From the NCBI GenBank assembly GCA_051251645.1, contig JBPOEY010000002.1, forward strand, positions 682,001 through 746,000: a stretch of DNA of 64,000 nt. The letters are read 5' to 3'. Position numbers and translations under genes: made by a program. Shown here piece by piece: positions 1 to 8,979 of the stretch. The stretch is from Litorimonas sp051251645. Its GTDB lineage: Bacteria > Pseudomonadota > Alphaproteobacteria > Caulobacterales > Maricaulaceae. Below the pieces are notes generated by a model. It worked only from the letters and a program-made list of their open reading frames with translations, ran no database searches and was not told where the DNA came from. Each line of letters opens with the position of its first letter. Position 1 is the first letter of the stretch.

Positions 1-264
1 AAGATCATCCGCTTGAAGCTCTGAAATGCGGTCCGCACCAAAGACGGAAACCGCGACTGGAATATCCTGAAGCGATTCTGCGCGTCGCCGAGCGGTGACG
101 ATGATTTGGTCAAGCGGGGTTCTAACGGTCAAATCCGTCCCAGCATCTTGCGCGAAGGCCCCGGGGGCGATGAACATCATGGAGGCCGCACAAATACTGG
201 AGAGTAGCGTCGCGCGCCGAGGTGCGAGGTCGACGGAACTGAATTCACGAGATGAAATGGCCAT
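1..264 (-). CDS. TonB-dependent receptor, N-terminal part (runs off the window)
   Basis: The first 88 codons of an outer-membrane TonB-dependent receptor are present; the rest lies beyond base 1. After a signal-peptide-like stretch ending near APGAFA-QD comes the typical start of a plug domain: a TonB-box-like QIIVTARRR followed by ESLQDIPVAVSVFG. Such receptors import large scarce nutrients (siderophores, cobalamin, glycans, lipids) using the proton motive force through TonB. The substrate cannot be told from this end. An AraC-type regulator gene lies 146 bp upstream on the same strand and may control it. The ATG at 264 is the only start that keeps the signal peptide. Confidence 0.85.
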   Translation of the reverse strand, partial: MAISSREFSSVDLAPRRATLLSSICAASMMFIAPGAFAQDAGTDLTVRTPLDQIIVTARRRAESLQDIPVAVSVFGADRISELQADDL

Positions 265-410
265 ATACGTTCTTTCCCCAGCCGATTTATTGACAGCTGA
301 ACCGCAAGGCGGCTCATCAGCTTTGGGAGAAGGATAAGAGGCTTTTACAGGGAAATCGACGACCGAAGCGGTCAGAGTGAGAGGACATTTTCGCTCATAG
401 CGCGCCATAG

Positions 411-1523
411 TTACTCGTCGACGTCGCTCAATTGACGCACGAAGGCGACGGGAGTCAAGCCGTTCCACGCTTTGAATGCTCGTGAAAAACTGCGGACATC
501 CATATATTTCAGAGCCTCCGCGATATCGCCAATCGGGCGCCCTTGTCGCAACATGGTTTGCGCCATTTTATTGAGCGCTTGATGTTTTAAGTCCCGGAAG
601 CTTGTCCCAGATGTGTTCAGGCGGCGACGCAATGTGGCGACACTGAGCCCCACGTCTCGCGCAATGACCGCCTGTTCGGTGACACCTGCCTCCATCAAGG
701 TTTTGATCCGTTGCGGCAGGTCATTTTTGGCGACTCTCTGTTCCCGTTCAGCAATCATTTTATTGACTGTGTCATAGACGGTGGCCGCGCTGACGGGTCT
801 GTCATGTTTCTTCCGAATGGCGATCCCAGCGACACTCAGGTCATATTCCAACGCATAGACCGGTGCATCGCAGCGGACGGGGGCTTCCCAGAACGATAAA
901 AACCCATCGCGCGGATCTCTCTTCGGACGCCTCGAACGCACGCACCGAACATGGGGCGTAAGCGTCACCCCCGAGGTAAGCGTCAGCATAGCATGTAGGA
1001 AAATGAGCAGCCCTTCCATGACGGAATAGGCCGGGGGGCTGTCTGCACTGAACGCATATGGGAATTCGCGGTCATCAATTGTATAGACAAGGCAGCCGCG
1101 GCGCCGCGTGACTTTGTTGAAATATCCGCCGTGAATAAGGTTATAAGTTCTTGCCGTCCGCTTCATCGCGTCCTCAAGATTTTCAGCCTGTTTAAGGATA
1201 TCAATGACGAAATCGGTCGTCCCCGGCGCCAAGGACCTTTGCGACATCCCAAGCGACTCGTCACTCGCCGCCGCCGTCATCTGCTGCATCAATCGAAAGT
1301 AGTCCCGAAGGAGCATCCAATTTTGGGTCTCGTCAGCAGACCCAGAGAGGACCGCCCCGAGTTCTGCGGTTCTTGAACCCGCAATACTTTTCGCGGCTGT
1401 TTCAAGGGCTGCGGTTTCACCTCTCGGAACAATTAAACGCGTCAAAGGCATGCTCCTTACAAGAGCCGTAAAACTGTCGGCATGGTGATGAGTGTCTATT
1501 CTCAAAAGATGATTGTTTAGCAC
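411..1523 (-). CDS. AraC-family transcriptional regulator (arabinose-binding-like sensor type)
   Basis: A 370-residue cytoplasmic activator. The C-terminal ~90 residues carry two helix-turn-helix units: IARDVGLSVATLRRRL, then IGDIAEALKYMDVRSFSRAF with the conserved AFKAWNGLTP ending. The N-terminal ~250 residues resemble the effector domain of OruR/ArgR-like AraC proteins. It is transcribed toward the TonB-dependent receptor 146 bp downstream and points away from the SH3/LprI-lipoxygenase cluster, so it could sense a ligand imported by that receptor or related to that cluster. The ligand is unknown. Family assignment is firm; the target is inferred from position only. Confidence 0.88.
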   Translation of the reverse strand: MLNNHLLRIDTHHHADSFTALVRSMPLTRLIVPRGETAALETAAKSIAGSRTAELGAVLSGSADETQNWMLLRDYFRLMQQMTAAASDESLGMSQRSLAPGTTDFVIDILKQAENLEDAMKRTARTYNLIHGGYFNKVTRRRGCLVYTIDDREFPYAFSADSPPAYSVMEGLLIFLHAMLTLTSGVTLTPHVRCVRSRRPKRDPRDGFLSFWEAPVRCDAPVYALEYDLSVAGIAIRKKHDRPVSAATVYDTVNKMIAEREQRVAKNDLPQRIKTLMEAGVTEQAVIARDVGLSVATLRRRLNTSGTSFRDLKHQALNKMAQTMLRQGRPIGDIAEALKYMDVRSFSRAFKAWNGLTPVAFVRQLSDVDE

Positions 1524-1847
1524 TGCCCACCCTCACGCGAAACGTTGCATATGACTCACGTTGGAAATCTCGACGGTCTTGTCCGCTCAAATTTTAGCCT
1601 GTTCAAGTCAGCAAAAGGGCTTACCTGCTGTCTCCCTTACCCGACTCCAGAACCCAAAACAAAATAACGGGATCGATCTAATGATGTGGGCAATGCTCTA
1701 ACGTCACAATGCCCGAGTCAGCTGAACGGGACCCTCATCACGCGCCCATCATGTTTCCATCAGGACTGTCGGTTGGCCATGGCTGTAAGATAGGTTTGTA
1801 TCACCGATTACTTTCTTTGGGTGAACGAATACAGAGGCCTGTGCTCT
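1524..1847. other. Divergent intergenic region, no gene seen
   Basis: A 324 bp gap between the AraC-type regulator (leftward) and the SH3/LprI-like gene (rightward). It must hold the promoters of both. I see no convincing -35/-10 pair, operator palindrome or terminator. An AGAGG Shine-Dalgarno-like stretch near 1832 precedes the chosen ATG at 1848. Confidence 0.5.
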
Positions 1848-2867
1848 ATGAAACCCATGTCGAAAGCGGCCATTAGCCTCCTTGCCTTCGGGCTTTTGAT
1901 GCCGACACAGGTGTTCGCACAAACGAGCGATGAGGCGTGCTCAGCACAAGTCTCAGAAATCTGCGGGGGCGCAGATGCCACTGTCTGCTTCGCGGACGGG
2001 ACACTATGGCAACGGGTTGCCGCCGACTGTGTCGGTTACGCCCAAACCATGGTCGAAATGTCCCGCGAAGCGACAGAGCAGATGGCCATGGAGGGCGCTT
2101 CATGGGGCGGAAGCGTCCGAAGTGGCCCGGGCACCGAATTTGGGAAAATTGGCTCGCTGAAGGAAGGCGCTCTGGTTGAGCTTGAAGACAATACGGGCGT
2201 TCAGATGAACGGCTACCCTTGGTTCAAAATCATGCAATATAATGATGTCGGTGGTGTGACTCTGTCGGGATTTCAGTGGGGCGGAATTTTATGTTCGTTT
2301 GAAGGCCGCGACGGCGTTCACCAAACTTGCCCTCCTGAATGGCGAGGCAACGCGTCTCATCATATGATGGGGCAAGACAATATCGCCCCAGCGCATGGCA
2401 ATGGCGGTGAGGAAATGGGCCATGGGCAGGACCCGATTGCACCCGTTCACGGCAATAGCGACGAAGACAATGAGATGATCGCGCTTGATCGTATCTCAGA
2501 GTGTCTGGACGCCGCACAGCTCGACGGCTCAGTTTGTATTGGGCAAGTCTCAGCCCCCTGTATGGATGAGGGCAATAATTACACAACGGTCGGGATGCGG
2601 GCGTGTCTCAGCCTAGAGCACAGCGCTTGGGATAGTTTACTGAACACAGATTACAAGCGCCTCAGGAACGGTTTGGTAACTGCCGCGCAGCAAACGAAGC
2701 TTCGCGATGCGCAACGGCTCTGGATCAAATATGTCGCCGCATTCTGCCCCCTGGGATATGAATTTAATCAAGGCACAGCGTTCCTCGTCAGCGGTGATCG
2801 GTGCCAGATGGAATTGACCGCTCGGCAAGTTTTGGAGCTTCGCAAGCTTATTCCGCCGACGAACTAA
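1848..2867 (+). CDS. Secreted SH3-like plus LprI/DUF1311-like protein
   Basis: A 339-residue exported protein. Residues 1-24 form a Sec signal peptide ending VFA-Q. Residues ~84-150 look like a bacterial SH3 domain (SVRSGPGTEFGKIGSL then a WF pair), usually a peptidoglycan or ligand binding module. A low-complexity linker holds two copies of GQDxIAPxHGN (about 175-185 and 193-203). Residues ~211-333 resemble the LprI/DUF1311 fold (lysozyme-inhibitor-like) with paired cysteines and the RDAQRLWIKYVAAFC motif. It starts a same-strand run with the lipoxygenase (45 bp gap), suggesting co-expression. A GTG at 1821 would also be in frame but lacks a ribosome site and would bury the signal peptide. 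Exact function unknown. Confidence 0.75.
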   Translation: MKPMSKAAISLLAFGLLMPTQVFAQTSDEACSAQVSEICGGADATVCFADGTLWQRVAADCVGYAQTMVEMSREATEQMAMEGASWGGSVRSGPGTEFGKIGSLKEGALVELEDNTGVQMNGYPWFKIMQYNDVGGVTLSGFQWGGILCSFEGRDGVHQTCPPEWRGNASHHMMGQDNIAPAHGNGGEEMGHGQDPIAPVHGNSDEDNEMIALDRISECLDAAQLDGSVCIGQVSAPCMDEGNNYTTVGMRACLSLEHSAWDSLLNTDYKRLRNGLVTAAQQTKLRDAQRLWIKYVAAFCPLGYEFNQGTAFLVSGDRCQMELTARQVLELRKLIPPTN

Positions 2868-2911
2868 ACGACACCGCGATTTAATTCCCCTCTCCTTTTG
2901 AAAGCGACCTT

Positions 2912-4834
2912 ATGGCGTCCTATTCAGATCTGACAATCAATCGCCGTCTCGCTCTCGGCGGCGCATTGTCCCTCGCCTTTGCGACAACGGCGCGGGCCAG
3001 AGATGATGTCTCTTTGCCACAGAATGCCTGTCAGGCGGGACAGTCGCGTGTGACGGAAAATGTTTATGAGTTCGATGTTGGCGGGAAACCTGTCGAATGG
3101 GATTACCCGTCCGGCAAAGCGTCGGCGAACGGGCTGACCCTAAAAGGACTCGGGTTGCAGCGAACAAAATCTGAAAAGAAAACAAATTCAGGCTTTACCG
3201 ATACCGGCGCGCTCGCGGACCGGTTTTTGAATATGGGCAGTTATGTCGATTGGCACCCCACGACCTTGTGGGCGCTTCAGTTTGGCGCAAAAGCCGCCAT
3301 CGCCCTAGACCGTGATGATGACATCATAGGCGCAACAGAAATTTCAGACGAATATTTTGCCTTTCAACGGGTCGGCGGCGTTCATCCGTGCATGCTGGAG
3401 CGTGTGGTCAGTGACCATGATTTCGACGCCTTTATTCGACCTGAATACGACTATTATATGGTCGATTACCACGCACAAACGACTTTGCAGGACAATGATA
3501 GCGTCAGTGCCAGTGAAGACCACAATGAACGACAGAAGCGACGCTATGGCTACCAGCCCAAAGCGCTTTTCGTCGCTGCTGAAGGACAATTGCGGCCATT
3601 AGCGATCTTAATCCGCCGTGGAGGTCAGGCTGAACTCGTTCAGCCCCGGGATCCGAACTGGCAAATCGCCAAGTTTATTATTCAAAACGCGGACTTCAAC
3701 CACCATCAACTGGTCGGGCATTTAGGGCGCACACATCTCTATATGGAATCCCTTGCGGTTTCGACCGGCATCTGTCTTCCGCAAGATGTTCACCCGATCA
3801 GCAAACTCTTGAGACCGCATTTTGAAGGCACCATCAATATCACGGATTTCGCGTCCACGGACCTGATCAACATCAGTCCCCAAAGCAGTAATGGGGGCAT
3901 ATTTGATCATAACTTTACCGGCACAATGGCCTCTAACATCCAGTTTATCGCCGAAGAAGTCTTTGGCCTTTATGATGACAGCCAATTGCGCGCGGATCCT
4001 CGACGGGCCAAAAGAGTGGCCAACCTCTTTAACGAAACCATCTTCCCGCGTGAGATCAGTCAGCGCGGCGTTGGACAGTTCCGACGCGAAAAAATAACCC
4101 ATAGTGGTGAAGCCTCCTCTCCGTTGATCAATATTGACGTTTTACACGCCTATCTCGGCGCTGACGGCGCGAATGGACTTGGGTTTTCCTACCCCTATTT
4201 GGAAGATAGCTGTCTGTTGTGGAACGCCATCACGGACTGGGTCTGTCGTTACGTGTCGATCTACTATGCCACCGATTTTGATGTCCAGGATGACTGTGAA
4301 TTACAAAATTGGGCACAAACAATTGTCAAAGACGGAAAAATCCTAGGCTTCGGTGAATATCAAACTGGGCGCACCAACACCGGAAAGATCCTCACCCGAT
4401 CCTATTTGGTTCAGGCTATCTCTGCGATGATTTTTACGGCCTCGGCACAACACTCCGCCGTTAATTTTCCGCAAGCCGACTTTGGCCCCGTTATGCCGGC
4501 CGGTCTCTATCACGACTATTTCGGTGATCAGCCGGGGACGCTGGGGGATTATCTGCCAAATGCGAAGCATTTTACGGAGGTTATGGAGCTGTGGAGTGTT
4601 CTCTCAGCCTCGCAATATACAACGCTTGGAAAATACCATGACAACACATCGTCGGGAAAGAAGCTCAGGTCGGTCAATGATTACTTTGATAACAAAGCGG
4701 TCCGCGGATCACTCAAACAGTTCCGACGCACCTTAGACGACATTGAGGACACGATTGAAAATCGCGGCACAGTCAATGGCTACCGCTACGATTATCTACG
4801 CCCCTCCTTGATCCCGCAAAGCGTGAATGTCTGA
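2912..4834 (+). CDS. Bacterial lipoxygenase, Tat-exported
   Basis: A 640-residue non-heme iron dioxygenase of the lipoxygenase family, which adds O2 to polyunsaturated fatty acids to give hydroperoxides. Direct evidence: the first iron motif HHQLVGHLGRTH (ligands H265 and H270) preceded by WQIAKFIIQNAD; VHPISKLLRPHF after it; the second motif IFTASAQHSAVNFPQ (H514, N518); and the C-terminus LRPSLIPQSVNV, whose terminal carboxylate is the last iron ligand. The usual C-terminal residue is Ile; here it is Val640. No N-terminal PLAT domain is present, as in other bacterial forms. The N-terminus NRRLALGG plus a hydrophobic stretch ending ARA looks like a twin-arginine signal, so the enzyme probably acts in the periplasm or outside. 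Neighbours are other exported proteins, including a phospholipase-like one. Confidence 0.92.
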   Translation: MASYSDLTINRRLALGGALSLAFATTARARDDVSLPQNACQAGQSRVTENVYEFDVGGKPVEWDYPSGKASANGLTLKGLGLQRTKSEKKTNSGFTDTGALADRFLNMGSYVDWHPTTLWALQFGAKAAIALDRDDDIIGATEISDEYFAFQRVGGVHPCMLERVVSDHDFDAFIRPEYDYYMVDYHAQTTLQDNDSVSASEDHNERQKRRYGYQPKALFVAAEGQLRPLAILIRRGGQAELVQPRDPNWQIAKFIIQNADFNHHQLVGHLGRTHLYMESLAVSTGICLPQDVHPISKLLRPHFEGTINITDFASTDLINISPQSSNGGIFDHNFTGTMASNIQFIAEEVFGLYDDSQLRADPRRAKRVANLFNETIFPREISQRGVGQFRREKITHSGEASSPLINIDVLHAYLGADGANGLGFSYPYLEDSCLLWNAITDWVCRYVSIYYATDFDVQDDCELQNWAQTIVKDGKILGFGEYQTGRTNTGKILTRSYLVQAISAMIFTASAQHSAVNFPQADFGPVMPAGLYHDYFGDQPGTLGDYLPNAKHFTEVMELWSVLSASQYTTLGKYHDNTSSGKKLRSVNDYFDNKAVRGSLKQFRRTLDDIEDTIENRGTVNGYRYDYLRPSLIPQSVNV

Positions 4835-4924
4835 TGTTTTGGTCCGTTAAATTGAACGGGACGGGCGGCTTATGTCCGACACAGACTTGAATTTTCAATA
4901 ATCTATCGACCCTAAGGAACCAAA

Positions 4925-5338
4925 ATGAAAACCAGCCTTAAACTCATCATGCTCGCAAGCGCACCCTTTATGATGGCCGCAGCATCGACGACGACATATG
5001 CGCCGCCAAAATCGCCCGTTTATGTTGTGCAATCAATTGAGTGTGTTCAGCCAACCAGTGGCTCGGATTCAGATTCAATCTACATCTCGCAGCGCCCTGA
5101 TGGAGCCCGTTTTCCGAATAGAAACTTTTCGATGAGTGCGGGCGACAAAAACAAGGTCGGGTACTATTTCTTCCCCTCAACACCCGGTGAATTAGTCTTG
5201 TTTGAAGACGACACAATCACGGATGATGATGAAATCGGGCGGTTCAAATATCACTTAGGCGAAACGTCGGGCACCTATACGGTGACGATGAAGGGCGACG
5301 GCGGCGAATATATTGTCACAATCGAAGTTCGACGTTAA
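4925..5338 (+). CDS. Small secreted beta-rich protein next to the lipoxygenase
   Basis: A 137-residue protein with a signal peptide (residues 1-~26, ending near STTTYA). The mature part alternates beta-strand-like segments with acidic loops (SGSDSDSIYI, FEDDTITDDDEIG) and ends GGEYIVTIEV. This pattern resembles calcium-binding C2-like beta-sandwiches, but I cannot assign a family. It follows the lipoxygenase by 90 bp on the same strand, with an AAGGAACC ribosome site before the ATG. A role as a lipid- or calcium-binding partner of the lipoxygenase is speculation from size, fold pattern and position. Confidence 0.6.
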   Translation: MKTSLKLIMLASAPFMMAAASTTTYAPPKSPVYVVQSIECVQPTSGSDSDSIYISQRPDGARFPNRNFSMSAGDKNKVGYYFFPSTPGELVLFEDDTITDDDEIGRFKYHLGETSGTYTVTMKGDGGEYIVTIEVRR

Positions 5339-5350
5339 AATTCGTCCTTA

Positions 5351-5377
5351 GATCCACACCCTATGTGGGTTTGGGTC
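5351..5377. terminator. Hairpin between convergent genes
   Basis: GATCCACACCC (5351-5361) pairs with GGGTTTGGGTC (5367-5377) over a TATGT loop, with one mismatch and one G-T pair. It lies between the ends of two convergent genes. There is no clear T-tract on either side, so it is a weak or factor-assisted terminator at best. Confidence 0.4.
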
Positions 5378-5416
5378 GAAAAGCGCGGTGTTGTCGCGTT
5401 CAAGCGAACGATGGTT

Positions 5417-6433
5417 TCAACAAGCTTTTTTAGGCGAGTCTTGCGTGAGCGCGCAGATCATTTTGCGGCCCTTGGTTTCGCCATAAGTCTGGATGAGGCG
5501 GTCATTCAAGGTTTGCCATTTATCGGCCGTATCTAAAATTGCGGCCTCGACGGCATGTTTAAAATTATCATTGATGGCGCCCCGTTCCGTTGTCGCCTCA
5601 CCAATATCAGGGTCGATCGTTCCGGTATCTTTGTTGACGTTTAAATGTCTGACACGATGCACGGAGCCGTCTCCATATAAACATCCTTTGTCTTCGCCCA
5701 AATAGGATTGATTATCGAAACAGCCGGAGATCAATCCACTGGGGAACTGCGGCCGTGAGATACGAAGGTCAAGCCAAGGGGCAGGGCCGCGTTGACCGAG
5801 GCCGGGCGGGTTATCTGTGCTGTTGGGCGCATTAAAATTGGGTAGATCGACCCAATTGCTATGCGAGTAAAAATCTTGCGAGGCATGCAGAATGCGGCCC
5901 ATATGCGCCAAAATATTGCACTTCGCCCGACCATGCTGGCTGCCCTTGTAAACGCATCCTCCAAACATTGACACTTCGCTCGACCGAATGTCACCAATTT
6001 GGTCGAGTAAATCGGCAGCGTCCACAACGGCATGGTCGAGGTTAGACATCATATAGTCGCGGCACTCGGTTAATTTTGCTTGAGCTTGAGCGGCTGTCTG
6101 AGGATATCCCTGCACCTCAAAATAATCTCCAGCGCTGCAATGGGCAAATGAAGTGAGCATCCCGCGGCCTCGATCAGGCGCCCCAACGGCACCAAAGGTT
6201 CCCCGCTTCCCCGCGAGGCTATCCAGCGTTTTACGATCTAAGCAAGAGCCGACGGCGGATGTTGGCTGACATGTCAACGCGTGGCGTGTGATCCGAGCAT
6301 GTTCAGAGTTTTGGCCTAATTGATTGACCGTCCCGAACGCATTCGCGACGTCGGTTTGCGCGGGCACAGACATCAGCGTCATCGTCACGACAAGGAGCGG
6401 GAGCGGACCTTTGTTGCCAAAATATCGTCTCAT
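5417..6433 (-). CDS. Secreted HET-C/CinY-like protein, probable zinc phospholipase C-like fold
   Basis: A 338-residue protein with an N-terminal hydrophobic signal segment. It shows the histidine pattern of CinY/HET-C-like proteins: NSEHARITRHAL (H45, H51), then AHMGRILHASQDFYSHSNWVD (H177, H183, D187, H191) and a later FKHAVEAA (H293). The 'LHASQDFYSHSNW' block resembles the metal-binding core of the zinc-dependent phospholipase C / S1-P1 nuclease superfamily. Catalysis is not proven by sequence. It converges on the lipoxygenase run and is divergent from the winged-helix/TPR regulator gene 202 bp away. If it cleaves phospholipids, its products could feed the lipoxygenase; that link is inference. 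Several cysteines suggest disulfides, fitting an exported protein. Confidence 0.7.
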   Translation of the reverse strand: MRRYFGNKGPLPLLVVTMTLMSVPAQTDVANAFGTVNQLGQNSEHARITRHALTCQPTSAVGSCLDRKTLDSLAGKRGTFGAVGAPDRGRGMLTSFAHCSAGDYFEVQGYPQTAAQAQAKLTECRDYMMSNLDHAVVDAADLLDQIGDIRSSEVSMFGGCVYKGSQHGRAKCNILAHMGRILHASQDFYSHSNWVDLPNFNAPNSTDNPPGLGQRGPAPWLDLRISRPQFPSGLISGCFDNQSYLGEDKGCLYGDGSVHRVRHLNVNKDTGTIDPDIGEATTERGAINDNFKHAVEAAILDTADKWQTLNDRLIQTYGETKGRKMICALTQDSPKKAC

Positions 6434-6635
6434 AAATAGGTCTTTATGTGGGGGCTAAACTGAAAGCATAGAGAGACCATGACGACCGACCCAAGGGCAA
6501 GCGCCAAATATATATGACGATTGTGAGTTTGATTTATCGCGGTTAGGCAACACAAGAGGTTGACGCATTGGGCGGAAAACTCATCGTATGACGCCCTGCG
6601 TCCAGAACACCTATTCACCGTAAGAAACGAACGTC

Positions 6636-8450
6636 TTGAATCATCAAAATGACCCGCTTAATTTTCACCTCGGGGACTTCATCGTTTATCCGGGACGAAA
6701 TCTTATCACGCATGGAAAGCGTGAGGCAGTGGTCGAGCCACAGGTCATGAATGTTTTGCAAGTCCTCTCTGAGTATCGTGAAAATGTCGCGACCCGAAGA
6801 GAATTGCTCGACAAAGCTTGGCCTTTCACTGTGGGAACCGACGAGAGCCTCACGCGGTCTGTGTCGATTTTGCGAAAGGCTTTTACGTCACTCAATCAAG
6901 GCCCGGAAATCATTCAAACGGTGCATAAGCGCGGGTATCGTTTGAACGCCCCTGTCTCATTTCCATCCCTGCCGCAGAAGACCAATCGAGACACGGTTAT
7001 ATCGATCGCCGTCCTTCCGTTTACAAACCATGACCGCAATAATCAGGAAAGCTATCTCGCGCAGGGTATCTCGGAAGAGGTTCTCAATGCGCTGAGCAAT
7101 ATTGCATCATTACGTGTCGTCGGGCGGTCATCCTCCTTTGCGATGGCGGATAAGAATATCGATCGGAATGCGATCGCGAGCAGCCTTAATGTCTCTCACA
7201 TATTAGACGGTCGTGTTCGCGTAGATGATGCACGATTGCGCGTCTCGGCGTCGCTGACAAATGTCGAGACCGGATTTCAGGTTTGGTCACATAGCTTCGA
7301 CGTCGCTTTAGCCCACATTTTCGATGTTCAGGATAAGATCGCAGAATCGATTACCCAAGCCTTGCAGACTAAATTTCTCGTCGCGCCCGCGCCGCATATG
7401 ACACAAAAAATGACACGCGACCCAAAGGCCTACGACTTATTTCTTCAAGGTCGGGCTGTGAACCAAAGAATTTATACTGAGGGCGCGATAGGGCGCGCCA
7501 AATCATTGCTCACCCGGGCGATCAAGCGCGACACTCATTTCGCGCAAGCCCATGTGGAACTCGCCCGAACCTATTTACGTGAAGCGACCTATGTGAAGCC
7601 CCGGGATAAGAAGCGCCGCATTTTGGAGGCTTCAAAAATAGCGGAAATCGCGCTCAAACTCGACCCAGATAATGCTGTGGCGCAAACCATTGTCGCCCAT
7701 AAAAAATATGTTTTCGGCGATATTGTCGGCGCTTTAAACCTCGCGGAATCGGCCTATAGCGCCCAACCCAATAGCTCGGAAACCGCGAGTGAACTTGGGG
7801 GCTATTTACTCGCGATTGGACGCGTGAGAGCAGCTTTACCTTATCTCGAAGAAGCCGTGTCTCTCGACCCGATACAAGGGCGTCCATTACAAGTTCTTGC
7901 GATTGCTAAACTCTCAAATGGTGATTTTTTAGACGCTGACGTGTTCGCGAAACGCGCCCTTGATCTGGGATATGCCTACGCCGTCGATACATATGCCGCC
8001 GTCGCCTATGCAATGGGTAAGCCGGATCTTGCCATGCAGCGCATGACGTCCCTGCCGCAAAACGTCTTGAATAATTTCGGACCGACATTCTCACAACGCA
8101 GCGTGTGGCAAAACGGTATTCAGGGTTTTTATGGCGATGATGCCAAAGCGTCGACTGCGTCCATTAAGCGTTCGCTTGCAATGCTCGATCATGTCGATGT
8201 GCTGGAGGAAAATAGCCCCGCCGAACTTCTACTGGCGATGAGCCTTCTCCGCTTAGGGGCGGCAGATGAATTGTTTCAGGTTATCGGCGACGCGCCGCCA
8301 CCAGGAAGTCATGCGGTGCTTTTGAACCTGTGGGGCGAGGGCCGGCCTTACTCAAATATCTATCATCATCCTGACTTTCCGGCTTTTGCAGACCGCATCG
8401 GGTTTACAAAAGCCTGGCGCCAATATGGCTGGCCGGATCGACTGCAATAG
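6636..8450 (+). CDS. CadC-like winged-helix regulator with TolB-like and TPR domains
   Basis: A 604-residue regulator. Residues ~9-105 form an OmpR-type winged helix (FHLGDFIVYPGRN ... IIQTVHKRGYRL). Residues ~120-245 match the TolB-like/adenylate-cyclase-associated domain (ISIAVLPF, YLAQGISEEVLNALS, LRVVGRSSSF, GFQVWSHSFD). The remainder is TPR-like helical repeats. No transmembrane helix is evident, so unlike CadC it seems cytosolic. It starts at a TTG at 6636; the next in-frame ATG would cut into the DNA-binding domain. It is divergent from the HET-C/CinY-like gene, a natural candidate target. The sensed signal is unknown. Confidence 0.85.
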   Translation: MNHQNDPLNFHLGDFIVYPGRNLITHGKREAVVEPQVMNVLQVLSEYRENVATRRELLDKAWPFTVGTDESLTRSVSILRKAFTSLNQGPEIIQTVHKRGYRLNAPVSFPSLPQKTNRDTVISIAVLPFTNHDRNNQESYLAQGISEEVLNALSNIASLRVVGRSSSFAMADKNIDRNAIASSLNVSHILDGRVRVDDARLRVSASLTNVETGFQVWSHSFDVALAHIFDVQDKIAESITQALQTKFLVAPAPHMTQKMTRDPKAYDLFLQGRAVNQRIYTEGAIGRAKSLLTRAIKRDTHFAQAHVELARTYLREATYVKPRDKKRRILEASKIAEIALKLDPDNAVAQTIVAHKKYVFGDIVGALNLAESAYSAQPNSSETASELGGYLLAIGRVRAALPYLEEAVSLDPIQGRPLQVLAIAKLSNGDFLDADVFAKRALDLGYAYAVDTYAAVAYAMGKPDLAMQRMTSLPQNVLNNFGPTFSQRSVWQNGIQGFYGDDAKASTASIKRSLAMLDHVDVLEENSPAELLLAMSLLRLGAADELFQVIGDAPPPGSHAVLLNLWGEGRPYSNIYHHPDFPAFADRIGFTKAWRQYGWPDRLQ

Positions 8451-8574
8451 TTGTCTTCGTGATGTGTAATGTCCGAGCGCGGGCGTATGAAGCCAGAGGT
8501 CTTATGGCGCAGCCTCATAGGCGGCGCGGTTCCGAATGATCGTGTTGAGGCCGGTGTTTAGAGCCGGGGGAGAT

Positions 8575-8979
8575 CTACTGGCGTTGACCCAGAAGATGGG
8601 CCAGCTGAGACTTCAGAAAGTCGATCATATTCGCTTTGTCGACAATATAATCGACGCCGAGATCTTTGGAGTCCTGTAGATAGTCAGGGGAAAGATCATT
8701 CGAGATCACCGCGATTGGAGCGGCGCCAATAGCGGCTTTGATGATGGGGACAGAGAATTTCGCCGACATTCTGCGCGACAGCCGATTATCCAAAAGGACG
8801 AGTTGATACGTGTGTGTCTCGATGAGTTTTATCGCCTGACTACATTTCGTCACATGATCGAGGACAAACGGCGCATTTGTCAGAGCCGACAGGATCCGTT
8901 CGACCACGATCTTCTCTGCTGGGTCATCATCAATAAGGATGATCCCGAATATGTTTTGTTTTGATGTCACTGCGCTCAC
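8575..8979 (-). CDS. Single-domain response regulator (CheY-like receiver)
   Basis: A 134-residue stand-alone receiver domain. It has the acidic triplet IDDDP (D17-D19), the phosphoacceptor D64 in VLLDNRL, a Ser in VISND (S93) and the conserved Lys in YIVDKAN (K115). There is no output domain, so it would work by protein-protein contact, for example in a phosphorelay. No kinase gene is adjacent. Partner unknown. Confidence 0.85.
   Translation of the reverse strand: MSAVTSKQNIFGIILIDDDPAEKIVVERILSALTNAPFVLDHVTKCSQAIKLIETHTYQLVLLDNRLSRRMSAKFSVPIIKAAIGAAPIAVISNDLSPDYLQDSKDLGVDYIVDKANMIDFLKSQLAHLLGQRQ

Noticed and set aside
4842..4862. Hairpin after the lipoxygenase gene as terminator
   Set aside because: The stem has a bulge and no T-tract follows, so it is not called.
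6430..6618. 62-codon leftward frame upstream of the HET-C-like gene
   Set aside because: No ribosome site, poor composition, and it occupies the divergent promoter region.
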